From NCBI GenBank assembly GCA_963978905.1, contig OZ022259.1, forward strand, positions 992,001 to 1,056,000: a DNA stretch of 64,000 nt, written 5' to 3'. The translations under genes and the position numbers were made by a program. This stretch comes from Trichostrongylus colubriformis (lineage: Eukaryota; Nematoda; Chromadorea; Rhabditida; Trichostrongylidae). The notes under the pieces were generated by a model. That model did no database searches, was not told the DNA's origin, and saw nothing but the letters and a program-made list of their open reading frames with translations. Each line of letters starts with the position of its first letter. The first letter of the stretch is position 1. Shown in pieces: positions 10,851-22,200 of this stretch.

Positions 10851-12060
10851 TCACAGCTGGGAATTTGAATAGTTTAGAGATGGACAGCATTGAATCCAGC
10901 TGCATCAACTGGTAGCAATTTGTCCAGAGCATCTATTTCCTACATATTGGTGGTAGATCCATATCCCAGCTATCAATGCTTATCGCTTTTGTAAACATGC
11001 ACCACTATTTGGTATTTTACATAGACTAACGGTCGATGGGTGGGAGTCGATTGATCGAACTGCCGCTTCGCGGCGCCGTCAGCACGACTTGCTGTAATCG
11101 GTTAGAACTCCGCTCACTATGCAGTTGGCTGGTATCGTGAGCGACCCTCAAAGATTGCACGTTGGAGGATTCAGAAGTTCGACAGATAAAACTACAAACA
11201 GCTCGCACTCGACGCGGACGACCGCGCGAAAATTCTACCTCGACCCCCATCCAGCGGTCGATACCCAGTATTGTTGCTGGCACCGCTCGAGAGGATGAAT
11301 CGCTTGCTTCGCAATCACAAATCAACATCGTGTCTCATGACATCCATGTAGATCGCAGTATCAAAAGACATGCACCATTATTTGGACGCTAGGCAATTCA
11401 GCTGGGGATACATCGGCAGCAGATACAAGAGCATGGACAAAATATGTTCACCCAATGGACTGAGCATCAGACGCATTTACCATAGCAGTAGTATAGTAGT
11501 AGTAAGTGATGTTCCGGATTCACCCCTGCCCCATTTCCTTATGCTCTTATCATCACTTGTGAGCCGTTATCAGGTCCGAAAAGTCACCATTAACGCCCCC
11601 GTACCCTGCAATACCTGTGAGTGTAAACATTCCACTGTTAGCCAGAAGAGCAAAACGGATTTGACGACATGAGACTTTTGACGCTCCTATCAAACCTTAT
11701 CACCCGTTATCAATTTGGATCACCCAACATTGATGTGCCCGTCCCAACCCTCAAAACACCTATGAGTATCGACGCTCTAGAATCAACCCGAACGGGGTAA
11801 CGGATTTGGCGACATTGGGCTTTTGACGCTCCCTATCGAATCTTATCAACCGTTATCAATTTGGATCACCCACCCACTTTCGGTCCACCACCCCTGGGGT
11901 CCCCTTACCACCCCCTATATCTTTGTGAGATTCACGATCCCACCTTTGCTGCGACGCGAAATATGAATTTCCGGTCAAACAAACACACACACCACACAAA
12001 CACACACCAACAGACACTATTGGCCGATTACGTAAAGTACATAGATGTAAGATAAGGAAG
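10850..12060 (+). repeat. R1 copy d, with foldback insertion
   Basis: The head starts at about 10855 (GGGAATTTGAATAGTTTAGAG), is interrupted at 11038-11254, continues to 11560, has two monomers (11690-11870) and ends in the tail (11905-12050) with TTTGCTGCGACGCG and an ACACAC-rich segment. It is a short copy with few monomers, which shows the expansion in copy a is not ancestral. Confidence 0.8.
11038..11254. mobile_element. GC-rich foldback element (family F4) in R1d
   Basis: About 217 bp of inverted-repeat DNA: GGGTGGGAGTCGATTGATCG at one end, and the complement of the other end reads GGATGGGGGTCGAGG. It interrupts the R1 head exactly at CGGTCGAT, which appears on both sides (11030-11037 and 11255-11262) and only once in other R1 copies. 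This is therefore an 8-bp target-site duplication. Relatives lie at 21.2, 41.4, 46.4 and 60.9 kb. It has no coding capacity. Confidence 0.75.
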
Positions 12061-12531
12061 AGATGCCAATGATAAAGAAGACGTCATGAGGGAACAGATG
12101 ATGTCCCAGAGTCCCATGACACCATTCAGCGGGTACTGATACGAAGGCTCGTTTTCATGCGGCAGTCTCGTCCAAGGCCAGATGTCAGGAGGCTTATTTT
12201 GCCCCATTCGAGGACTTTCCTCCGGATGGTTCATTGTCGACGCTCTCCGCAGCACCTCTAATTACATAATTCAACGCTTTACCCTACTCAAAGTAATCCT
12301 GAAATGTGACTTGAAGTCACCCGTCCATAAGGACACACCAATCTTAAGCCTTAAAATTAGGTGGAATTAATAAAAACAATCGCTTGAAGGAGCCCCCACG
12401 AAGACCTCACAAGGCCAACATGCAATGAACACTTCTACCCCACTCGAGCCTCCCACGTACTACTTTCAGATGGATAAATCCCTCTTCCCATTAGTGTGGA
12501 GTTGTTTTCATTAGGTTAACCGTGTTATAGT

Positions 12532-12838
12532 TTTGTTGCGGCTGCACGATGCACCATCACTGTGCTGTGCCTGCTTGAACACAACCGAGCCACGCCCACA
12601 CAGCCAAATCATATCTGGCCTTAGACGAACAGTTCCAATGTGGAAGCTGCTTTCATCATCAAAATCGCTTTTCAACAAATTATCTTCTCTAATTGCAGGT
12701 TTCCTTCTCCACGTGAGCGCCACATTGGAAATTTGTCGTCTAATTGTAAGGCCAGGTGCGATTTGGTTGGGTGGGCGCGGCTCAGTTGTGTATGAACACG
12801 CACAACACTGTGAAGGTGCACCGTGCAGCCGCAACAAA
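12532..12838. mobile_element. foldback element, about 307 bp
   Basis: The first and last roughly 120 bases are inverted copies: TTTGTTGCGGCTGCACGATG at the left, and the complement of the right end reads TTTGTTGCGGCTGCACGGTG. Both arms carry ACACAACCGAGCCACGCCC-like sequence. The unpaired centre is about 60-70 bp. Open frames seen here on both strands are a side effect of the palindrome. Confidence 0.8.
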
Positions 12839-13204
12839 GGTGCAGGTGCGGTACGCTGTACCACATCTCTACAGATGACCCCCTATAATTTTCACTCGAA
12901 ATGTTGAAGTCAGCTGATCCGTAGCCGCGTGCCCGGACCTCATTCATAACCAGACAAGAGGCCACGGACATAAGCGTCCATGCGCGCACAAGCTGCGATT
13001 TTTGTGGTGCATGTGGGTGCTTTAGAAGCACGATCAGAAAGGGAGCTATTGAAGCGATTACGCGAAGCGTAGGACACCCCATCGCTCTAAAACCCCACTA
13101 AGATGGCGCCTCATGCTGGCACCTATCTCGTCGCACGGCAAGCTCTGAATTGCTGGCTGTGCTCCGGCAAAAACAGTCCCAAAATCACAGAAAACGTTCA
13201 AATG

Positions 13205-13210
13205 TTTATT
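13205..13210 (-). terminator. AATAAA polyadenylation signal of the phosphatase gene
   Basis: TTTATT on the plus strand is AATAAA on the minus strand, 34 bases past the TAA stop at 13244. This is a normal position for a nematode 3' end. Confidence 0.6.
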
Positions 13211-13243
13211 AAGTGCTTTAGCACAGTCGAGCTCATAAGTTCT

Positions 13244-16200
13244 TTAGCTCGAATACATCATTTCTGGGGTATATGTCAGTATGTTCCCTTGAAACTGACG
13301 GTGAACCTCGTCAAATAAATCCGTCCACATTCGATCGATTAACTGTCGAACATTATGTCCACCTACACATGAAGACAAAGCGCCACATTGTAATGCCTGA
13401 ACGAAGACGAAGAGCTCAGGCGTCGAATGAGCAGGTCGGTGGTGTGGAGATTACCTTTTCAGCAACAACCACATTGATATAAGCGTACTGCCATGGGTTC
13501 ATCACTGCTCTTGCACGTTTTTCTCGAAGTTTCTCAACCACTCCCTGTAGAAGAAACTCGCGATATATGTACCTTCAGCGACGTGATTCTGCGGCTGGCC
13601 AGATTCGATGTGGAGCGCGGCCCTACGCTCAAACGCATCCCATTGTTGAACCGTGTCCAGCAAGTCGCTATTTGGGATGCGTGCTATTAAAACAGAAAAT
13701 TCGTGTTACAGTGCCCACCAGTGCGACGCGATGAGTGCGAGCTAAGGGCGCCGTATAAGTTGGGTCCTAAAGCGATGAAGGTGCCCTGGGCCCTATCTTA
13801 GGCGTAACTGCTTCAGGACCCAAGTGCTACGACGCACGTAGCTCGCATTCCTCGCGTCGCGCGATGTATGTCGCCCGCAAATTTCCTGTCCTAATAGCCG
13901 TTACGTGAGAAAGAAAAAGACCACACCTTTATATTCACTGTATTGTTCTGGTACAATTGCCTCAGAGCAACATCGAGAGCGATGAAAACTCCTGTGCGAC
14001 CGAGGCCGGCGTGACAATGCACTAGCAAAGACGATGAGGATTGTGGCAGCTCCTAAAGATATCTAGGATTTTGGCACGACAAAATCAGAGGTCTTGTGTA
14101 GGAAACAACTCAACAGTATGAGCGTAGAAGCAAGGGGTCACGTTGAGATAATCGCTCAGTCACTTACGTAAGACTATTCTTTGATACCCTTGAGATTTCA
14201 GACACTTCTTTGCTTTACGAATAAACAATTGGGCGCTATGTACTTGAGGTGGTATCAGTGATAGCAACATGGTTTAACACGACTGATGTGACAGTAACAA
14301 GCGCAAGACACGTCAGTAAGGTGCAGGCTTGTTGCTACCTCCACGGTACATTACGCTGGTTGTGCATCATTAGAATCGGATTACGCACCTCAACAAGCAG
14401 GGCCAAGCAAGCGAGCCAGGGGGCCGCATGTGGTTGGAGCCTTAAAGGCACATTCCAGGATTACCGTGAATAGGATGAAGCGCTGAATTATAGAATGGAG
14501 GTGCTGAAAAACAGCCGACAAAGAAAAATCTGAAAAAAAATCCCCGAAAATGACAGAAATAATGTACGAGATTACCGCGTGAAAGTGAGCCATTGCAACT
14601 CCCGTTGGATGGTATCGTAAGGACTGATTGTTAGATATAACCTGTTTGCCCTCATCAACGTTTCATTCACTACTGGAATTTCTCATTTATCTCATCTTAT
14701 CGCACAATTCGCAGGCCTCATTTGCAATGTTGTTTCCACCGCTACCGGCGTCACTGCCGGCAATTCGGTCTAGAGCGGGCGGGCGTGGGGTGCTTGATGG
14801 AGTCGCGCTATCTTCTTTGGCTCTCCACGCTCCAGAACGTCTCGGTGAAGGTACAGCTTACGTGGCTCGGGTCAATCTATGACCACAGAAGGGGCTACAA
14901 TGTCACAACAATCCTGGAATGTGCCTTCAAGTAACTGCCGAGTCCTATGCCTCATTTTTGGAGCAGTTGCCCAAAATCGAAGAATATGATACAGTAGGTG
15001 AGGAATATATGTCACATAGTGTTATATGGTTCGTTTCGCCTCCGACTCAGACGAACCATTGTATGTTGCCAGCCTTTGAGGCTCATCAGTGAGTAAGGCT
15101 GGCAACATCAAATAAATGTGTAAGCGGGTGGTAACCAATTTGTTATGAAAAAGTGTATGTTAATAGCATACAACATAGGTAAGAAGTATTAAAAGGTTAT
15201 AATAAAAAAGGTAAATTTGCTGTGCTAAAAAAAAAGGTTGATGTAGGTATAATAGTCTTTTTGAAAAAGGTTGATGTTGGTATAATAGTCTTTTTGAAAA
15301 AGGCGTGGGTGCATATGATACTAAGGGAACGCTTTATAATTGGAGCGCATATGTACATTGTCTGCACCCAGGCTTTATTATTGCAGTACTTAAAGTATGG
15401 TGAAGAAAATAAAAAAGAACTAAGCTTCCCATAATCTTCCTCTCATGTTAGCAATAATCACTGCAAGATAATACTGCTACTTACACACCGCATGCTAAAC
15501 TTGCAAGAACGAAAATAGGGGAAGGTACCACAAGTTAGATGAGGAACTGGAGTAATGTGGAGGACATCAAATGTAGAACATGTATTGGCTATTCGTAGTG
15601 CTTCTGTATATATAACCGCCCCTTTATTTTTTAGAGATATGTTACTATTACTATGTGGAAATCTGTTCACTTTGAAATTAAAGTCGTCAGTTTTGTTATA
15701 TAGCCATGTGAGAACTCTTCCATTGTTGATTTCTAATGTTAGGTCGAGATAGTTTGCATAGTGATCGGAAATGTGAGTCTTTTTAAGCTCTAGTTTGTTA
15801 TCATAAATCCTTCTAAGAATAGTTTCTACTTCTAGTTCATCAAAATTGTGTACAAGAAGTAAATCATCCATATATCTAAATGGTATGAAAGTCTTACCGG
15901 TCATTAATTTAATGGTCTTTGCGTAATTAAATTCCAAAACTGACAAAGTAAGATCTGCTAATAACGGACTGAAATTGCCACCTTGTGGTACCCCTTCCTT
16001 TTGCTTGAAGATATTGTTTCCGAAAAGGCAGTAGCTGTTATCTAACAAATAGTCCGTTGAATAGAGTAAATCCTCTTTTTTGTAGTATCTATATCCATTT
16101 CTTAGCTCTTTGCCATCACTTTCCAAATACAGCTTTTACAGCTTTTCAAAATACATTGAACCCATTAGTGGCGATAAAAGCTTTGTTGGAATTTAACAGA

Positions 16201-19200
16201 TATTTAACAGTATTTTCACACTTTCCAATATATGGCTGTTTCAAGTTGGTAAACATATCTGTGAAGTCTGCTGTATAAATTTTAATATTTTTGCATCTAA
16301 TGCTACTTAGATCCTGGCTAATATTAATATTAACTATGGACCAGTAAGTTTTGATGGTCCTACTGCGATCTTCAGTAGCTTTTGCATAGTTTTTAAAATG
16401 GTTCTTAATGTAAGTGAAGATAACATGTAACTCTTTAGCTAACGGTTTAATGCTACTATTAAATGCTCCTGTGATGAATCTAAACTTTATAGGGTTTTTA
16501 TGTAGTTTAGGGAGGGCATATATATAAGGTAAATCGGCCTCTATACCAAAAGATAAATTGTTAGCTTGACAGAAAAACTTGTGCTTATTTATGATGCATT
16601 CTTTATTTTGTTCTTGTATCAGTTCATATGTATTTTTGGTATTTGTATAGTTTAGAATCCTTGTATTCGTTTCATAGTATAAGCCCATTTCCTCCATAAG
16701 TGTTAATAGGTAGTGTTTTTTACAAATAATGCCATAATTATTACCAGCTTTATCTAGAGGACAAAAAATAAACATACTTCTGTATTTTTTTACCTGTTCA
16801 CTTGAAATGTATTCACCTTTACTATCAATATTATCAACTGTTAATAGTGGTTTAACTTTACTGTGATAACTGTTATCAATATATTTTATTATAGCTCTTA
16901 TTTGCTCTTGGTTTAATTTATACCTTTGAATCAAGTATTTAACAACTTTATTGGTTAAATCCTCAAATATTTCTTTGACTTCTTTTCTACTGATTCCTTG
17001 GTCTAATCTATATTTTGTACCCTTGCTCAATAATTCTTTAAATGTTTTTTCTTCTATGATGCTGAGGTCTCCTGTAATTATATGTCCATGGTGCTCATCA
17101 ATAAATTTTTTATATTTTTCTATCTGACAGATGCAAGTCCTACACAACGTATTTTCAATCTCTTTTATGTCCGGACTTTTTAAAAAGTGGTTATAATTAA
17201 ATATCTTGCTGGATAACGTGTTTTCATACTTAAACAAAATTCTTATGGGTACATAATCTTTTTTATTATCATTCTTGCATGCTATCTCCTTAATCAGTGC
17301 TGAATTAAATATTTTATTAAATGATATTTTATCAAAAACTCTACTTCTATAATTTATTGTGATATTATGGTAAATGATATTTTCTTTTTTGTTCTCTTAT
17401 ATGTATTAAAATGAAAATGTGCTAATAAACTAAACACAAGCAACCTGTTTTTATTAGTGATTTCTGTTAAGAAGTCTTCTCTGGTAGAGAGTTTGATTAT
17501 CTTATCAATTTCAATTCTCCTTAAACTTTTGAACATTCTGTAACATTCCATTGGTTCAAGATTCCCTTCCTTTCTGACCAATTCCTGCAGTACCGTATTA
17601 TATTTGGTGCTTTTCTTGATACTTTTGCTTTTGTTGACCCCTCTGTTATCTCTTTTTTTAGTAATATTTAGCGAAAAGAAGGGGGATTGTTTTTGAATAG
17701 TTGAGTCTTGTTTAAATTAGTGATGTTTCCATATCCTTTGATGTTGTCATTGAGTCCGAAAGGTAAAGGCGTCATTAGAAGTTTTATCCAAAATAACTCC
17801 TTTTCTAAGAGGATGTTTCTATCATTTGTGCTTTCTGAATCCAGTACCGTAACAGTAATTCCTTGGTCGCAAGTGTAGAAATGTTTGTAGAGAGGGGTTT
17901 GTTTTTTATGTGTGTATATGTTATTTAAATGTTCCCCAATTCTCTCTTTAAGCTTTCTGACGGTCATACCCACATACTGTATTCCACATTTGTTACACGT
18001 GAGACAATAAATAACATTTTTTGTGTTACAGTTAGTGTTAGTACCTTTATATGTATTTATACGTAATTTTGTAACCTGTGAAATTATGTAGTTGTCGTTG
18101 TTGGTTATATTGCATGTCCTACAGACCCTATCACAATTGCAACCTTTGTTAGCATTACCAAAATGGTAAAGATAGTATTGATTGGCCTCTCCCCTTACCC
18201 TGTAGAATTTAGTATTGGTGTAGTACCCGGTTGCATTGCTTTTTGCAGTATTTTTTGACCCAAGATCTAAGCGCATGAGTGGTCCAACCCACACGCAGAG
18301 AGGAGTCATTCCCTAAGGTTTGGCAGGACTGCTGCCAGGGGGTAGCAAAGAACAAGTTATGTGCGGTCGCTCAACTCGCACGCGTTGCGGCGAGAAATCG
18401 TGTCTTAATCATCTTTACTCCGAAGCTGTCGTGTTGGTCGTGCACTCTTCTGAACAATTTTTACGTCCGGCGCTACCTTCGCCTATTCGCCTAGGCTCTC
18501 AGACAATAGAGGAACCCCCTGCCTGTTCCTTCAAGGACAAAAATATTTCGTTTGAGTGTGCAGTCTTACACAGATTTGTTCAACATTTTTCGGGATGTCC
18601 CGTCATTATGATAGCACGTACACATAATCGTGCCAATTGTTTGGATTTCAAATACGCTTGTTTCATCCGCAATCATGACTCACCCTCTCTACGATGTCGA
18701 TGATTCGTAGAGCTGTCGCAGCATACGATGCAGTAGTCACTGGCCATGGTATTGGTAAACATCCATCAGGCCACCTGAATAGTTTTGTGCATTTCTGGGG
18801 GATTCTGTAAGATGGCGACATGATTGACGCGGTTGTATCGCGGGCATGTAGTGTAAGGTGAACGTGGAAATCACTAAAAATATGATTAGCTGGAAGTGGT
18901 CTTGTTAAAAGCTTAAAAGAAATCGTCCACGGAAATTCCATGATTCCAACTCATCCATATCACTCTATGGGATACCGCACACGAGAAGAAACACGAAAAC
19001 CAAATCATCCTCATTTCAATCGAAAAAATTGAACAACTGGGAGAACAACAACTCCTCTGCTCTGGATTCACGCAGAATAACCCTCGGTTCACGGCGAGAA
19101 AAGAGTAAATTTTCGCGCCCACTGTTGATCTACTTTCCATCGTCTCCGATCATTGACAGCCGCCGCTTAGCTCCCAGAGCCATCCCGCCTCCACGGACGG

Positions 19201-22200
19201 CTGCACCTCCTTGGACGTTACTTTAACAAGCTGTACTTCAGCCGGATTCTTGTTTTCCGCATGGAACTTTGTACGTGGCCCGTAGTAAGCAAATACAACA
19301 TTAATATAGCAAGCAACTGAAGAACTCAAATTTCCGTGGACGACTTCCTTGAAGCGAGCAGAAACATCATGAAAGTAGCAGGAAGGCGTTGGAGAAAGAA
19401 CAGTTTTCGTACGATCACAGACGATTCAAGCAAACACTAACCGATAGTAACACATGTGTACGATTTCTCTATCCGGCTCGGGATCGCCTATAGGATTGGA
19501 GTATGAAATCCGTAGCTGTGTCACTCGATACACCATATCATTTGGTTTCACGGCCCGAATGCCTGGAGAAATCTGTAAACGAAGGAAGATTGGGCTATAA
19601 AAATGAACAACTCCTTGCTCTGCAATGTAGATACAGCAATTTTGTGCATCTGGTAGTTCGCACAAAATCTGCATTCCCTCATAACTTCACACCGCAACGA
19701 GCGGTGTGCAGCGCAATGCGTGCAAGTTAGGGGCACCGCGCGCACTTGGATCCCAAAGCGGTTAAACCTAGCTACGCACAGCGAACCCACTTTGCGCACC
19801 GTGGTGCGAAATCCTGTCTCAACGAGAAAGACCCCTCCTTTTTCGGTATCCGATCCTCAGAACAACATACCATCATTCTAGTATCGATACATGTGATTTT
19901 AAAAGGCATGTATGCGACAGTCTTTCCGATCTCAATCGGCCAATACTGAATCGTTTCCTTGCAAGGATCATATATTGCCGGATAAAGACGTTCTTCATGA
20001 GGGAAATTCACGGAAAGAATCCGCTCTACTTTCTCCTTAAGAGCATTATATTATACTCTACGAGCCATGAAGAACCCCGTAAGGTAGCGTACCTGCCAAA
20101 CCATACACCAAAAATCAAACACACTGCTCATTGTCGGTCCCTCACTGGCCAAATATTCACCTTGAAAAAGCGGCCCGATGCGTTGAGCATTGATCTAAAA
20201 ATTCGAGAATCATAATAAAAACTTGATGACTAAGACATCGTAAGTTGCTGTATCTACTAGAATCTCAGTGTATGTCACCGAGATGCATTTAAAGACACCG
20301 TTAGGGCAATTTTTGCAAATTGGGTGACTACGAAAGTAGAGGTGCTCAGTAATATAACAGTAGAAAAAGAACGACATAAAACGGCGAAAAAACCAAGAAA
20401 TGGGAACCCGAAATTCCCCCTCCTCTCTCTCGTCCTCTGCGTCTCTGGTCGAAGTGGACTGAAGACAGGCCAGAGTCTCAACCAGCCGGCCGCGATTGTT
20501 GTCCCGCCCCTCCACGTCGACTCCCCCGAGCGCATAACGGCATAACGGCATGACGAGTTACGGGGCCGCCCCAAGTCGCGTTTTTTTCATGCGATTTTCA
20601 CCGAATGTGGCCCTTTCTGAGGTAGAAGGTTCGTTTCAGAGAACATGTACTTCCAGATCTCAGTTTTCCCTTACCCCTAATGGTGCCTTTAAAGACAACA
20701 GAAGGGGATGATTTTGGCTTACGGTAGAACAGACGTAGTGTGGACGAGTTTAAGTGGCCGCCATTGCACAAACTCGCCAATTTGACGCCTTGGCATGGTG
20801 CCAAAATGAAATGTTTCTACTAGAAATTTGTTTCTTTTTACTTTTTACTTTTTTCTTTCTTATATTGTTTCTAGATGTACTTACATAAATGCTAATGTAG
20901 TTGGGAACGGCCACTCCATCGCGCTGGGAGTCAGGTGCTACAACTTACGTTGGCCCGCGGCCCGTCTCCTACAACGGACAACTCGGAAGGTCTGTGAAAT
21001 GATGCGAATTGGATGCGAATACACCGCAGCGATGCGCTCTTGAATCCGGGTTTTTTCACCGATTATCGCTTCTAACCTTCTGTGTTCGTTACAAGATGCT
21101 CATTTCTTTGCATCATCTTATTTTCGGATCCCTTCCGCTTCCTTTAACGACTGCACGTGTCATTACCCGACTCACAAAACGGAATGTGATCACGAATCAC
21201 GAATCCATCACAAGCTGAAGCGGCTAGGTACTCTTGGGTGGGGGTCGACAGGTCGAATTTCCGCTTGCGGCGTCGCACTCGCGGCGCCGTCAGTACGAGC
21301 CGTTGGGAATTCCGCTCATGACGCAATGGGCTGGTACCGTAAGGGACCTTCAAAGATTGCAAGTTAAAAGCTTCGGGAATTCGCCTACCTTTGAAGGTAC
21401 CTCACGGTACCAGCTCGTTGCGTCTTGAGCGGAATTCGGAACGACTCGTACTTGCCGCGGGCGGTCGCGCAGAAATTCGACCTAGCAACCCTCCACCCGG
21501 TATTCTTCAGTGGCTCAGCTGGCCACAAAAGACCTTCAGAAAAGGGAAAACTGGGGGTGTGCAATCAATGAATTTTGGCTGATATACGCATGAGGAAAAA
21601 AAGCCTTCTGCTTTCGGACATCAGTTAGGAAACCTAGGTGGTACTATAATGAGAGGGAGAAGGTGGACGCAAGGTTGGGCGCGACTTAATGAATTTCTAA
21701 GGATGACATGTCTTCAAACCAGTTTGGCTATCGCACAGTACTGCGCGCACACACAGTGAACTCATCAACTTATGAAATAGTCGATACTGACTAATCCATA
21801 TAGACAGAAGCTCTACAGCATTATACACACAGTACTGTGCGCTAGCCAAAATGGAATCTCTGAAAACATCCATCGGTGCTAACGCAATGGGAGGGGGGGG
21901 GGGGGGGGGGTGGGCACACCACAATGGACAATATTTTTACCTAAGCCTAAGGGGAGAAAGGACCTCTTCCTTCCTCCATCAAGGCTTAGGCAAAGGTATA
22001 CGCATGAATGTGCATATTGACCCCACAAGGATCTCTCCAAGATGTTTAGATAAGCAACGCTTTATAAGATGTCCCCCCCCCCCTTACTGCGATAGTACCC
22101 ATCCATCACTTCAGAGGAGCTCAGATTGCAATGGTCAAAAAATATTTTGTTGCTACTGATTTTGAGATAGATTTTGTGTTCAGTGAGCATTCAGCGCCTT

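Larger units (their letters stand above)
15020..18260 (-). mobile_element. Penelope-like retroelement with N-terminal GIY-YIG domain
   Basis: Reading the minus strand, a GIY-YIG endonuclease comes first (18260-17668), followed by a reverse transcriptase (17400-15458) and a non-coding 3' region with direct repeats and hairpins (to about 15020). This order is permuted relative to canonical Penelope elements, whose endonuclease is C-terminal. It matches the described Naiad/Chlamys groups of permuted elements (established knowledge; assignment is inference). At least three frame disruptions (near 17680, 17395 and 16135) make it inactive. It lies inside a phosphatase intron in the host gene's orientation. 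It is visibly richer in A+T than its flanks, and the 5' edge near 18260 coincides with that change. Confidence 0.85.

Noticed and set aside
12511..12907. Overlapping 117- and 124-codon open frames
   Set aside because: Both lie in the 307-bp palindromic element and on opposite strands.
21885..21912. Long G run and other homopolymers (22070, 22612, 33768, 58330, 59945)
   Set aside because: Simple homopolymer tracts near repeats, likely length-variable or error-prone; no function inferred.
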